64,000 bases of DNA from Promethearchaeota archaeon (GCA_019058425.1 JAHPYZ010000005.1:34420-98419), one strand, 5' to 3'. Counted from the first letter of the stretch, positions 49,577 to 60,756 are shown. The notes: generated from the letters alone by a model not told the origin. Made by a program: numbers and translations.

Positions 49577-49843
49577 TTAGTAAGGATTGGTCCATTTCTT
49601 CATAAGTTGCGTAAAAGTCTCTGAATCTCTAGAGATCTCAATGCTTTTAATAATACCAATATTACGAATTTCCAGCTCAGAATTGAGATAGCAAATTATT
49701 GCATGTAGAGGATTTCCATGTAAATGAATGTGGGGAAAATTGATATCACTATTCTTGCTTTCCAAAATAAAATTTTCCACACCAATTATTATCTTTTCAT
49801 TGCAAAAAGGACAAATAATAGATTTTTTGGAACTACGCTTCAC
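49577..49843 (-). CDS. Small zinc-ribbon-like protein
   Basis: ICPFCNEKIIIG at N-terminus. Confidence 0.4.
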   Translation of the reverse strand: MKRSSKKSIICPFCNEKIIIGVENFILESKNSDINFPHIHLHGNPLHAIICYLNSELEIRNIGIIKSIEISRDSETFTQLMKKWTNPY

Positions 49844-49998
49844 TTCTTCCTTATTCTTAATTTTTCCGTAAACAACTACTATACTCTATCACACTTCTTC
49901 TTTAATATTCAGTAAACCTAACCAAGTAATATAAAAGAAAAATCCAATTTGCTAATATATCCTTTTTTTTTCTTTATAAATAGAGAACTGAATCATAA

Positions 49999-52497
49999 AT
50001 GATACCTATGACCTTATTGCAAGAAAAACCAGATCAAATTGAAAAAGAGAGTGAGAGAACTGAAACTCAATTGGATCAAGATACAAGTCTCACTCCAAGC
50101 ATTGTTAAAGAAGAAATCACTGTAGTGAAGGGTGTTGGACCTCGTACTAAGGAGATCCTACAGAATGCAGGAATTTTTTCAATAATCCAACTTGCACAAT
50201 CATCTGCAACTAAATTAATTCAAATAGGTATTGGAGAAGCAACAGCAAAAAAGATAGTTGCTGGAGCTAAAGAGCATATCCATAAAAAGAATTTAGACGC
50301 CTATGCTCAGTTTGCGGAAACATTAGATGATAATAATCCTGAAAATGAACCTTTAATACTCAAAGATGATCCTTTCTTTAATTCTGAAATTGAACAAATA
50401 GAAGATGATGATAATACTAACTCGAATTCAGATGCTTTAGATCGGAATCTAAATAGTTCTCCCGATTTAAAAAGTGAAGCTTGGTTTGATGGAAAGTTCA
50501 ATTATTCTAGGTTAACCGGTAGTAGCAATTTGGAAAGGGAATTGAAAGATGATGTTGAAATTAATTCATCAGGAAGTATTGATTCTTCATTTGAATATCA
50601 AGAATTTAATGATGAGGAAAGTCAAGATGATGTAGTTGACTTTCAGAAAAATGAAATTGAAATTTCTCAAAATTTGGACACAACATTAGAAGCTGAGAAA
50701 AGCGCCTTAAATTATAATTTAATTACAAATAGTGAAATTAAAATTGCCTTTAAGACAGCTGAGAATCTTTTTAAAACATATGAAGAGGAAGATGATGCTT
50801 CACCAATTTTAGTTCAATATAATAAAGGACTTGAAATGTTTCTAGATGAAAATGTAGCATCATTTCTAAATCACTTGGTAGAAAAGTATAAAAGAGAAGG
50901 TATTAGAAAAACAAATACTTCTCTTGAATTTCAAAAGAATTTTTGGCCGCTTGTTATAGATAAATCAATTAGTCCAGTAAGTTGGCAAATTATTCTAGAT
51001 CAAATTGAAAATAAAAAATTACCAGAAGATGTACGAGAATTTAATCAATGTCTTAAAAGCAATTTAAGCATTAAAATTCGTAAAATTATAGTTTTGACTT
51101 GTAATATAATTGCTTCAAAATCTAAAAGAAATGAAAAAACCCATAAAAAATTATGCAAAATAGAAGAATTAAGAACTATAAGAGAAGAGGCTATTCCTTT
51201 ATTAAATCAATTAATTAATATTTTCTATAATAATATTTCTCAAGAGAGTATTGAGTATGAACCAGTTGATGCAACAGAAATTTCAAGATTCCAACCTGAT
51301 AGGCAGTTAAAGGAACCAAGACCTCTTCAAGAGATGAATTCCTTTCAAAATATTAACTCTGCTATTGAGAAGTTGAATAGAAAAGTCAAGTCAGCAGAAT
51401 ATTTCGTTATTGAAAAGGATCATAAACTACGCCCTTTATTTGTGGGGATTGATACTATTGCTTTAAAACTAATTCGAGTAAAAGAATTCCTAGATATAAT
51501 TTGTATTGTTCCAATTATAATGAGTAAAATGGAAGGAGCGTTCACGATCTCAGAGAATGTAATTGATTATACTCCGATACATGAAAATGAAGGTAGACTT
51601 CAATCCAAAAAAATGGCACAAGGATATATAAACACCTTAAAGAGAGCAGAAGAAACTATCTTCAATGACCTTACAAGTAATGGTGAGCTCTCGAAATACA
51701 TAATGAAATTTCTCGATATTATGGTCTCTGTGGAAAGAACAATTACTCATAAAACATTATATCTTCATTCAGGACCATTAGAATATGAAGTGTTAATAGA
51801 ACCCATTATTGTATGCAAGAATACAGTAGGATTTACAGAAAAACTTATTCCATTTGCATATATGAAAGATCCTAATCTTCACATCGTTAATATCTCCGAT
51901 TTATCTGATTTATTATCATACTTAGATCAAAAATACTTTCTCATTGAAACTTATTCAGAAAAGAAGAATGCGAATACCTTAAATCATGAAGCTCAATATA
52001 ACTTCGCGAAACAGATTAGGTTAGCCTCCATCCCGTTTACCATATACGGATTTACCCTCCTATTGATATTTTTATTTCAGGAATTTTCGCTTCTTTCATT
52101 ACTAATCAATATTGGATACGGACTTATAGGACTCTATACGGTAGTTATCAGTTATATTTATTTGCGATTATCACATCAAAAAACTCAGATAAGGCAAAAA
52201 TTTGCTATCCCATATCATAAACGGGATTTAGGTTTAAATAATGCAAAGATGCGCTTAATCAAAGAACAGTTACCTCTAAAATTGATGGAACAATTTGGAT
52301 ACGAAACTTTAGGGAAAAATTCAAAATCCCCGGTAATGGAAGAAGTTGAGCAAGACAGTGCACAATCGTTTCTTACTAATAAAGCTATGAAAAAACGAGT
52401 AGAAGAAGCAAAGTTATTTGAAGAAGATATCGATAATTCTAGAGCTAAAATAAGTCCCGATGCAGTTGATAAATACAGTTCATTTTTGGAGGATTGA
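49999..52497 (+). CDS. HhH-domain protein with C-terminal TM segments
   Basis: VVKGVGPRTKEILQNAGIFSIIQLAQSSATKLIQIGIGEATAKKIVAGAKE; TM at SIPFTIYGFTLLLIFLFQEFSLLSLLINIGYGLIGLY. Confidence 0.7.
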   Translation: MIPMTLLQEKPDQIEKESERTETQLDQDTSLTPSIVKEEITVVKGVGPRTKEILQNAGIFSIIQLAQSSATKLIQIGIGEATAKKIVAGAKEHIHKKNLDAYAQFAETLDDNNPENEPLILKDDPFFNSEIEQIEDDDNTNSNSDALDRNLNSSPDLKSEAWFDGKFNYSRLTGSSNLERELKDDVEINSSGSIDSSFEYQEFNDEESQDDVVDFQKNEIEISQNLDTTLEAEKSALNYNLITNSEIKIAFKTAENLFKTYEEEDDASPILVQYNKGLEMFLDENVASFLNHLVEKYKREGIRKTNTSLEFQKNFWPLVIDKSISPVSWQIILDQIENKKLPEDVREFNQCLKSNLSIKIRKIIVLTCNIIASKSKRNEKTHKKLCKIEELRTIREEAIPLLNQLINIFYNNISQESIEYEPVDATEISRFQPDRQLKEPRPLQEMNSFQNINSAIEKLNRKVKSAEYFVIEKDHKLRPLFVGIDTIALKLIRVKEFLDIICIVPIIMSKMEGAFTISENVIDYTPIHENEGRLQSKKMAQGYINTLKRAEETIFNDLTSNGELSKYIMKFLDIMVSVERTITHKTLYLHSGPLEYEVLIEPIIVCKNTVGFTEKLIPFAYMKDPNLHIVNISDLSDLLSYLDQKYFLIETYSEKKNANTLNHEAQYNFAKQIRLASIPFTIYGFTLLLIFLFQEFSLLSLLINIGYGLIGLYTVVISYIYLRLSHQKTQIRQKFAIPYHKRDLGLNNAKMRLIKEQLPLKLMEQFGYETLGKNSKSPVMEEVEQDSAQSFLTNKAMKKRVEEAKLFEEDIDNSRAKISPDAVDKYSSFLED

Positions 52498-53228
52498 TGA
52501 ATATAAAAGGAGTTCATATATTTAAATTTAGCTTTCTCATTGGACTAATATTATTGTTTCTTTCCGTGTTTGTAGAGTGGTATTCTTATCAGATATTTAC
52601 CTTAGAACAGGAACTCATAGTTTCATGGAAATATAATATTTTTTGGGAATGGTCATCAATATTTAGTGATTCTCCGCTCAATGAGGCTTTACGCCCTGAA
52701 AATCTATCTATTTCAGTACCCCTAAATATAATCTTCTTATGTTTCCTCTTTTTATCTGGATATGTAATCCTTTTTAAAGATATTGAACGTGTGGATTCCA
52801 TTATAAAATATCGTCCTTATAGTTATGTACTTGGAATAACCCTTATTTTAAACATCTTTTATGTGGTTGTATTTCCTGTTATGTATTTATTTCCTCAAGA
52901 ACTTTATTTTCCCTTTATTCAAATTGTAGATTATGAGCAAGATTTTATGTATCTTTATTCTATTGATATAGGATATGTCTTACAATTAATTGCTTTTATG
53001 TTAATTTTTCCATTTCCAATTCATTATTTTCGTACAATATATACATTTGATAATGAGAAAAACAATCCTGAAACCTACTTAAAGAATAAAATTCAGGATG
53101 CTCAAGAACCGTTAGATCTTGATAAATTAATTGCTCAAGAAGAGCTCAAATTCCAAAATTCTGATAGGACTATACAAGAAGATGATCTAAACGAAATAAT
53201 TAATTTATTTATCGAGGGAGACTCATGA
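52494..53228 (+). CDS. Multi-TM membrane protein
   Basis: Four hydrophobic segments; overlaps neighbours. Confidence 0.6.
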   Translation: MMNIKGVHIFKFSFLIGLILLFLSVFVEWYSYQIFTLEQELIVSWKYNIFWEWSSIFSDSPLNEALRPENLSISVPLNIIFLCFLFLSGYVILFKDIERVDSIIKYRPYSYVLGITLILNIFYVVVFPVMYLFPQELYFPFIQIVDYEQDFMYLYSIDIGYVLQLIAFMLIFPFPIHYFRTIYTFDNEKNNPETYLKNKIQDAQEPLDLDKLIAQEELKFQNSDRTIQEDDLNEIINLFIEGDS

Positions 53229-54085
53229 GTACCGAAATATCCGAAGTAAAATTAAAAGCCTTGATTCAGATATGCAAAGAGACGAAAAATAACAAAAAAT
53301 TAGCGGTGGTGAGTTTTATTTTATCTAGTAACAAACTAGATGAAACTGGAATAACCTTGGGATTTCGAAAACGAAACAAAAATGCAGGAGAGACTATATA
53401 TGACTATATGACAACCATTAATCAGATTTTTCAAAAAAACTTACAGTTATCAATTTTTACAGACGTCCAAATTGAGGTTATAAGAGAGTGTGAGCCAATT
53501 TTTTTAATGAGTAAAGGGGATATAGCGATTCAGTATATAAAAAAGATGTTTACGCTCTACTTTGAATTATGCAAATTGAAAGTACCTAATCTTCATAAAG
53601 AGATTCCTCATGAAGGATTAACAGGATCTAGAAGCTTAAACTACCTTTCTTTTTTTTCCTCTAATAATGGGAGGAGGAAAAAAGATTCAAACACCCTAAC
53701 ACCTTTACTGCTTCAACAAATTAAATATTTAGAACGAAAAAATCAAGAAGAACTTAAAAATAAATTTGATCCAGAAAAATTTGAGAAATCCATCCACTTA
53801 CATGCTATAAAAACCACGATTGAACAGAAAGGAAGAAGAGGAATTCACATCCAAGGACCATTAAAACATAATATATCATATCAGATGGCTATTGAAAGTA
53901 TTTATACATACTTCCTCATTGGTTTAATTTTTCTCACCATTTCTCTGGGGATAATCATTTTACTGGAACTCAGTTATTTTCCCAATCAATTAGGAAACTT
54001 AAGTAATTGGTCTATTATTATTTTCGGTGTTTCAGGGCTTTTGATATTTCTTTATATTATACAATTTCGTAAGGAGGTAAGATAG
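53225..54085 (+). CDS. Protein with soluble N-terminal region and two C-terminal TMs
   Basis: YFLIGLIFLTISLGIIILLELSYF and WSIIIFGVSGLLIFLYII. Confidence 0.6.
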   Translation: MSTEISEVKLKALIQICKETKNNKKLAVVSFILSSNKLDETGITLGFRKRNKNAGETIYDYMTTINQIFQKNLQLSIFTDVQIEVIRECEPIFLMSKGDIAIQYIKKMFTLYFELCKLKVPNLHKEIPHEGLTGSRSLNYLSFFSSNNGRRKKDSNTLTPLLLQQIKYLERKNQEELKNKFDPEKFEKSIHLHAIKTTIEQKGRRGIHIQGPLKHNISYQMAIESIYTYFLIGLIFLTISLGIIILLELSYFPNQLGNLSNWSIIIFGVSGLLIFLYIIQFRKEVR

Positions 54086-54087
54086 AG

Positions 54088-57000
54088 ATGGTAAAGATTT
54101 ATGTTCCGGAGGAAAAAGAACTATACACAAGAAAAATGAAGAAGCTCCAAAAGAAAAAAGCAGAAACAAAGGAAATTGAATCTGAAGAATCTCAAGCTTA
54201 TTTTAATATATGGGATATGCACCCATCCTTTAAAGACATTAATAACGTTTTTTCAATAATTAAAACATTATCTCTTATAGCGTTAATATTGCTGGTAATA
54301 AGTGTCTCTTATATCTTTAACCAAAATCTCTTTCTCTCTTTATTAATTGGATTAGTGATCTTAAGCGTATTTATCATTGTCTTCCATGATGAGTTTTTTT
54401 TGTTAAGAAAAGTCTTTTCTTCTGCATTTTCAAAGAAACTCACATTCAATCCATTTGAACATTTAATATTTTGGTTTGATAAAGATGAACGATCTGTACT
54501 TTATTGTACCAACCGAAGTGATCTCTCTAATATAGCTATTCAAGTCTTCAGAGTAGAAGTTATTCCAGAAAAAGTCGAACCTACTATAAGACATTTTTTA
54601 CGTTCCTTAAGTATGGAAAATATAGAAAATATAAGACTCTCCTTTTCATATCAAGTGGTTCAGCGCCCTAAAATAGATTCCTTTGGAAAGGGTGCTCCCC
54701 GATATACTTCGATGCAGTCTTTGGGATCCTTTACTACTTCTATTTATTTTACTGTGTTCTGTCATAGAAAAGGAATATTAACTAATAGTAAATTAGACTA
54801 TCTTCGACATTATATAAATTTATTTTCAGTAATTTTTAGAAATAATCTCGTCGCGAACTTCCATCACTTTAAAATAAAATTACTATCGGATCTTGACTTA
54901 ATCAATGCTCTAAGGACATTTTATATTAAAAAAGATATATCTTTATCGACTGGAGTGGTAAATAAAAGAGAAATGATAAATGGCTCCAAATTCAATAATG
55001 TTGGGAGATTTCTCTTTTGTGTCATTATTGTAATCTATTTTCTATACTATCTTTGGAATAATCACATTCCATTTATCTATATTATAAGTATTAATATTGG
55101 AATTCCTACCTGCATTTTATTGATCTGGTGGCGTTCTTTATTTTTTCAAGTAACCAAAAAAAAAATTATAACCACAGAAAATATTTCTCTTGTAAACCCT
55201 TTTGAAGATGTACAATTTTACAGACTACGAGAATTTCCATATAGCTTATTTCTCCATATCAACAACAAACTTTTATTAGGTATCAAGATGGTAAATTTAA
55301 AATATATTAAAAAAAGACCATATAGCCATATGGAAGGATTTTTTGAAAGTTTGAACAGCGCTCAGATCCCTTTTAGTTATACCTTAAAAAATAGACCAAT
55401 TGGATACTACGAATTCTATCGATATGGATTAGATCATGTTCGTGAAAAGCTTCAAAAAGAATTACGCTGGAAACATATAAGAAATAAAGCTGATGAAGAA
55501 GAGTGGTTAAGTACAAGACGTGGGATGTGGTATAGTATTCTTACACTTTCCGTACATACTTATAATTTTATTACAACCGTAACCCGAGACCAGTTTTATG
55601 AGCTTGAAGAAGAGCTTATAAATAAAAATAATAGACTCAAAGGTTCATTTAATTCAGTATTCCAAAATTTTAAAATCGAGGATCTGCGATCGAAAAGATT
55701 GTTGTCTGGGTATTTATTCACATCTCTAAAAAATAACCATTTTAGGATGAATGGTACACAATTATACGAATTAATGATGCAAGGTGTTACCTTAACTCCC
55801 TTGAATACCATCGTGAATGTGTTTAAAAAGGGAATCGAGACAAAAGTCGCAGCAGAATTCAACACACCACTCTATTTAGAAAATTATATTACATATGGCC
55901 ATACAGAAAATACAGAAATATTAGAAAGTGAAGTACCTGCTGGATTTACCTTAAAACAACTGAAGAATTTACTCATTGTACAAGGTACAACCACACATAG
56001 AGATTTAATGTCTATGAAACTGGTGTCAGAGTTAATCAAAATAGATTGTCCTTGTATTGTTTTTGATTTTGATGGCACATGGTCTAAACTTATAGACTAT
56101 TTTAAAAAGACTCATCATCTTAGTAATATTCTATACTTTAAATTAGGAAGTGCATTTACTATTGATCCTCTTGTTTCAGATATTCCCTATGATACAAATA
56201 ATCCAGAATACCTTGAATATATGTTTGATGCGCTTGCACTTGCGTTTAAAAAGGACCAAAGATTCATTGATATGTTTCGAGCTTTTATTAAGAAAAATCC
56301 AGGGAAAGATTTTAAATCATTAGAATTAGAATCAGAAACTCAAAATGAATGGCAAAAGCGACCAAATGATGATTCACTTTTAACTTTATTTACAAATTTT
56401 ACTCATCAAGATCTTTCATTATTTCAAGGGTTTGCAGGTAGAGAAAATATTCATGCACACGATTTTGTAGTAAACAAAAAGACGGTAATTATAGATCTCT
56501 CCTCATTACGAGATCTTGATAAGAAACTCTTTGGCACATTTGTAATTCTCTCAAAAATTATCCATTATATTAAAAATGGAAATGAATTCCAGGATAAGAT
56601 AATTGTGGTTCCCAATATCGATCTCTTTTTCAATGCCACCTTTTTAGACTGGAAGATGAATTACGGTAAAATTAATACTTTCTTAGATCCACTTATCAAA
56701 CAAGGATTTGGATTCATATTTTCTGCAAATAAGATCCACTATCTTCATTCCCATTTGTTCAATTACTTCCATAATTTCATATCATTTAGAACTATAGAAC
56801 ATCGCAGTATCTTACTCTTAAAGAATCTAATGAATCTTCAAGAAATGTCAGGAGCGGGTTATTATTCTTCTAAGAGAAATAATGCTTATCAATTTGAATA
56901 TTTAATGAATTTGAAAAATAATGATATTTTAGTCCGAAGGGATGACATTTATCAAGCTTTTCCCGCCTCGGTAGAGTGGACTACATTACAAAATTCCCCC

Positions 57001-57927
57001 GTACACCACTACGAAGATATAGTAAATTTTATGGAAACTCAAGGCTATAACTTAGCTTATAATGAGCAAAAAATACTCCAACAAGCAAGAAAAACCATAT
57101 TTGAAAAAGATTTAGTAAATTATTTTCCATATTTACAAGAAATCATTATTTTTCTCGATGAAGTAAAAAGCATTGATCAGATTGGTAATAACTACGCTCA
57201 AAAACTTAAAAAACAACTAAAACAAATTCTGTATCCAAAAATATCCCAAAAGACCAATAATAAAGAATATATCAAAAAATTAAGAGATGGAATATTTAAT
57301 ATTTTATTGAAACATGGGTATCTGATAGAAGGGCATCCAAAACGGGCTGGTGGTTCAGAAGCGTTAAGAACTTCTTATCTTGTTGGAGATCAATACCAAA
57401 TTGCCCTCGAAGATTATTTCGAAACTACTGGAAGAGCTGCGTCTGATATTAATGTAGAAATCCTCGAAAAAGGAATACAAGGATCTGAGGAGATACCCTC
57501 TTTATTATCTCCTGAGTCTCAGTCTCGGAAATTTATCATTCAAAAGGGGAATTTAAGAGAAGCATGTGCTCGAGAATTTAGTGATTTTAATTATGAGGTA
57601 TTCAAAATTGATAAATTTATTGAGGATAATGATTTTAAAAATGCAGCGAAATTGGAGAGAGGGCTCATAAAGAAGTTCCTAGAATCAATTTATCGACATT
57701 TTTATGATATTGATCATAAAATTTCTTCTAATAAAATGGAACAATTTATAGCTGCAATAGCAGATTCAGAAGGATTTCCCTTTACAAAACAAGAATACCA
57801 AGACTATTATGAAAAATCTGATAACCTTAATTTAAATACTGAAAATTTAAAAGAAATGACCGAAGATGTATATCACCACATCTTCCAGTTCTTAGCAAAA
57901 ATGTATAATTATCTTTATGGAAAGTGA
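54088..57927 (+). CDS. Membrane-anchored HerA/VirB4-like ATPase-fold protein with degenerate Walker motifs
   Basis: LLIVQGTTTHRDLMSMKLVSELIKIDCPCIVFDFDGTWSKLI; KTVIIDLSSL; IIVVPNIDLFF; pairs of TMs near the N-terminus. Confidence 0.55.
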   Translation: MVKIYVPEEKELYTRKMKKLQKKKAETKEIESEESQAYFNIWDMHPSFKDINNVFSIIKTLSLIALILLVISVSYIFNQNLFLSLLIGLVILSVFIIVFHDEFFLLRKVFSSAFSKKLTFNPFEHLIFWFDKDERSVLYCTNRSDLSNIAIQVFRVEVIPEKVEPTIRHFLRSLSMENIENIRLSFSYQVVQRPKIDSFGKGAPRYTSMQSLGSFTTSIYFTVFCHRKGILTNSKLDYLRHYINLFSVIFRNNLVANFHHFKIKLLSDLDLINALRTFYIKKDISLSTGVVNKREMINGSKFNNVGRFLFCVIIVIYFLYYLWNNHIPFIYIISINIGIPTCILLIWWRSLFFQVTKKKIITTENISLVNPFEDVQFYRLREFPYSLFLHINNKLLLGIKMVNLKYIKKRPYSHMEGFFESLNSAQIPFSYTLKNRPIGYYEFYRYGLDHVREKLQKELRWKHIRNKADEEEWLSTRRGMWYSILTLSVHTYNFITTVTRDQFYELEEELINKNNRLKGSFNSVFQNFKIEDLRSKRLLSGYLFTSLKNNHFRMNGTQLYELMMQGVTLTPLNTIVNVFKKGIETKVAAEFNTPLYLENYITYGHTENTEILESEVPAGFTLKQLKNLLIVQGTTTHRDLMSMKLVSELIKIDCPCIVFDFDGTWSKLIDYFKKTHHLSNILYFKLGSAFTIDPLVSDIPYDTNNPEYLEYMFDALALAFKKDQRFIDMFRAFIKKNPGKDFKSLELESETQNEWQKRPNDDSLLTLFTNFTHQDLSLFQGFAGRENIHAHDFVVNKKTVIIDLSSLRDLDKKLFGTFVILSKIIHYIKNGNEFQDKIIVVPNIDLFFNATFLDWKMNYGKINTFLDPLIKQGFGFIFSANKIHYLHSHLFNYFHNFISFRTIEHRSILLLKNLMNLQEMSGAGYYSSKRNNAYQFEYLMNLKNNDILVRRDDIYQAFPASVEWTTLQNSPVHHYEDIVNFMETQGYNLAYNEQKILQQARKTIFEKDLVNYFPYLQEIIIFLDEVKSIDQIGNNYAQKLKKQLKQILYPKISQKTNNKEYIKKLRDGIFNILLKHGYLIEGHPKRAGGSEALRTSYLVGDQYQIALEDYFETTGRAASDINVEILEKGIQGSEEIPSLLSPESQSRKFIIQKGNLREACAREFSDFNYEVFKIDKFIEDNDFKNAAKLERGLIKKFLESIYRHFYDIDHKISSNKMEQFIAAIADSEGFPFTKQEYQDYYEKSDNLNLNTENLKEMTEDVYHHIFQFLAKMYNYLYGK

Positions 57928-58291
57928 GATTATGGTAAAAGAAAATAAAAATCTATCGAACCAAATCGAAAGTATTCTCTTTGATGAGACCAATCTAAAT
58001 GTATTAAAAAATTCGATTAATAGTTTGAGTAAAGGTACTCTCGCACCAAAAGTAGTGAAGGAACAAATTATTGAGTTCAGATTAAATGCTGTGCAGGAAA
58101 TTGTAAAATTGTTTAATTTCTATCACAGACAGTTAACAACAGCAACATCATTAGATAAATATACGGAGAATACAATTAACAACCAGTTAGAGCAAGATTT
58201 ATTTGAGAAAAACGATTTTCTTGAGGATGTTGGTAAACGGATTCAAAATATTCATACAAAATTAAAGAATAAATTAAAGATAAATCCCTAA
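57917..58291 (+). CDS. Small hypothetical protein, last gene of the cluster
   Basis: Overlaps the upstream ORF by 11 nt. Confidence 0.5.
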   Translation: MESEIMVKENKNLSNQIESILFDETNLNVLKNSINSLSKGTLAPKVVKEQIIEFRLNAVQEIVKLFNFYHRQLTTATSLDKYTENTINNQLEQDLFEKNDFLEDVGKRIQNIHTKLKNKLKINP

Positions 58292-58444
58292 ATTCTTCTC
58301 TACTTTTGTCCATTTTCTATTTCATATATAAAGGAAAAAAAATCCTACTTTTTTCTTTATTTTTATTTAAATATGCCTGCAAAAATCTTTATTAATTCAT
58401 TAAAAAGACCCCAAAAATGCCAATTATAAAATAAGTGGAAAGTA

Positions 58445-60367
58445 ATGTTATCTGAAGAATATACTATATCCTCAGCTGTTTCCTATAATGATATGTTTAT
58501 GACTTTCACACAACAGTTTCTTCATTCATTTCAAGAGATTGTAAAAAACGATTTTGAGACAGGTATAAGTAGCAATTTTGAAATCAAAGGGAGAAGTGAT
58601 AAAAAAAGAATTAATCCTATGATTAGATTGGCTACACCTGAAGATATAGAAGATATCATCTTTATCTACAAGGATGTTTATGATGACACTTATCCCTACA
58701 AAGAAATGGAGGATAGAGAAGAAATTCTGAAGATGTTGAGTAGCCCTAATATTGAGTGGTTAATCTTTGAAACTAAAGATCATGAAATCGTTGGATGCTT
58801 TACATTTATGCTTGACTTCAATAAAAAGATGGGAAACATTAGAGGCTTTAATTTGAAAAAGAAATTCCTTGGGAAACTCGATATAATGAAGATGGCAATG
58901 GGATCGATTATTGCGATGTATAAAAAGTACTATAACAAAATTTTTAGGTGGTATGGAGAATGCCGGACTGCTCATTCTAAATCCCAATTTTTTCTTAGTG
59001 CTTTGGGGTTTAAACCAGTTGGCTTTTATCCTTGCAAAGATGTTTTTTACAACAAAGTTGAGTCTGATTTATTAATTCTCAGTTATGATGAGCGGTCATT
59101 GACTACAATGCGAAGTAAAGAAACACCTAAAATCTTACCAGAAGCTCTGAATGGATTTTTATACTCTGATAAAAGATATAATTTAGGTTCCTATAAAATA
59201 AAACACATCGATAATCTTAAATTAAATAAATATAAAATTAGATTTCTGCAAAGATTCCTTCGAAAATCTATATCAACGGACAGATTTGGCTATGAAAATA
59301 TTAAATTCTCTTTTGAGGATTCGGATTCTTATTTCGAGTTTTTATATACTCCCACAGTTCAAAATTTTGAAAAAACTCACTATAAAGTAGATTGTTTAGA
59401 AGAACTATATATTTTTATTCGTGAATTTTTAAATTATGGGAAAGAGTTAGATATCCGTTATTGTGAGGCATTTATATCTGCTTATGAACCTTCTCATCAA
59501 AAATTATTCCACGACTTTGGATTACACCCTCATGGTTACATACCAAGTTGGAAATATAACCAGAACACAGAAATATTTGAAGATTGTATCTTGTTTAATT
59601 GGTTTGAAGGAGGAATTAGTGAAGATATTCAACTTTTACAAGAGGGGCAAGAGCTTGTAGATATGCTTGGAATTAGATATTCTTTTGAACCTAAAATTGT
59701 CCCCAAGCAAATCAGTAACACCAAACCTATGTCTTTCAAAGAAAAAGTGTCAAGTATTCTAAATTCGACAAAATTTGTCAAATCAACTATTATTGCAGGA
59801 TACTTAATCTATTTTCTTTTACTTTTTGGAGGATTTGGGAATGCCAATTTGAATGGATATAGAATTACAACTCACACAATCAGTGAGCTCGGTTCTCTGG
59901 GTACAACTCAATTACCTTTTCTATTCGATCTATCAAGTGTTATTGGGGGCTCTACAAGTATATTATTCTACTATTATCTTTTCAAAAGACTTAAAGTATT
60001 AGTTCCTCATAATAATATAATTTATCCTCATTTATTTCGTTCTGCAACGATAATAGGTATCGTGGGGAGTTTTGGGATTATTTTTGTAGGAATTTTCAGT
60101 TTAGATAGAGCTTTTGGTTCATGCCATAACATTTCTTCAATATTTGCATTTGGTGGATTTACAATCTCCCTTCTTTTAGTTGGTATTATTATAATAAAAT
60201 TCGATACAGAAATTCCTAGAATGATAGGGAGTTTTGGAATAATGCCTTTAATTACGCTTATCTTACAGTTTCTTATTCCTATTCCATTATTAGAGTGGAT
60301 GTTATTATTATCAATCCTTTCGAGTATAATGCCTATTGTTGGATGGGTTACTCTTCGCTTAGCCTGA
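58445..60367 (+). CDS. GNAT-like acetyltransferase fused to DUF998-like membrane domain
   Basis: N-term IRLATPEDIEDIIFIYKDVYDDTYPYK GNAT start; C-term TTHTISELGSLGTTQLPFLFDLSSVIGGSTSILFYYYLFKR. Confidence 0.6.
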   Translation: MLSEEYTISSAVSYNDMFMTFTQQFLHSFQEIVKNDFETGISSNFEIKGRSDKKRINPMIRLATPEDIEDIIFIYKDVYDDTYPYKEMEDREEILKMLSSPNIEWLIFETKDHEIVGCFTFMLDFNKKMGNIRGFNLKKKFLGKLDIMKMAMGSIIAMYKKYYNKIFRWYGECRTAHSKSQFFLSALGFKPVGFYPCKDVFYNKVESDLLILSYDERSLTTMRSKETPKILPEALNGFLYSDKRYNLGSYKIKHIDNLKLNKYKIRFLQRFLRKSISTDRFGYENIKFSFEDSDSYFEFLYTPTVQNFEKTHYKVDCLEELYIFIREFLNYGKELDIRYCEAFISAYEPSHQKLFHDFGLHPHGYIPSWKYNQNTEIFEDCILFNWFEGGISEDIQLLQEGQELVDMLGIRYSFEPKIVPKQISNTKPMSFKEKVSSILNSTKFVKSTIIAGYLIYFLLLFGGFGNANLNGYRITTHTISELGSLGTTQLPFLFDLSSVIGGSTSILFYYYLFKRLKVLVPHNNIIYPHLFRSATIIGIVGSFGIIFVGIFSLDRAFGSCHNISSIFAFGGFTISLLLVGIIIIKFDTEIPRMIGSFGIMPLITLILQFLIPIPLLEWMLLLSILSSIMPIVGWVTLRLA

Positions 60368-60450
60368 AAATATTTCTTTTTAATTTTTCAGATTTTTCTT
60401 TTAAATATGATAGACAAGAGTAGTTATTTAAAAAGAATGGTGGTGATAAT

Positions 60451-60609
60451 ATGACTATAACAGAGTCTCAAATGGATTACCAATCGTGCCCTAGAGTAAG
60501 GAAAAGAGAAATTGATTGGGCTCAATACTTAGATTTTACTCTTTTTATTGAACCTGGAGAAATTAAGAATGAGAAATTAAATAAATTCACTTTTGATTTC
60601 TCTTTTTAA
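60451..60609 (+). CDS. Small 52-aa ORF
   Basis: MTITESQMDYQSCPRVRKREIDWAQYLDFTLFIEPGEIKNEKLNKFTFDFSF*; TATA-like sequence upstream; absent from ORF track. Confidence 0.3.
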   Translation: MTITESQMDYQSCPRVRKREIDWAQYLDFTLFIEPGEIKNEKLNKFTFDFSF

Positions 60610-60756
60610 ATCTCGCTCATTACTTTTTTATATTTACGAGTTTCAGCTCTTATCGAAAACATAAATGTCTTAATTCTTATATGATAAGAAACAACCTTAT
60701 AACACGTATCTCACATAGAAAAAAGAATAAAAAAGTTAAAAATTAAAAAAAAATTA

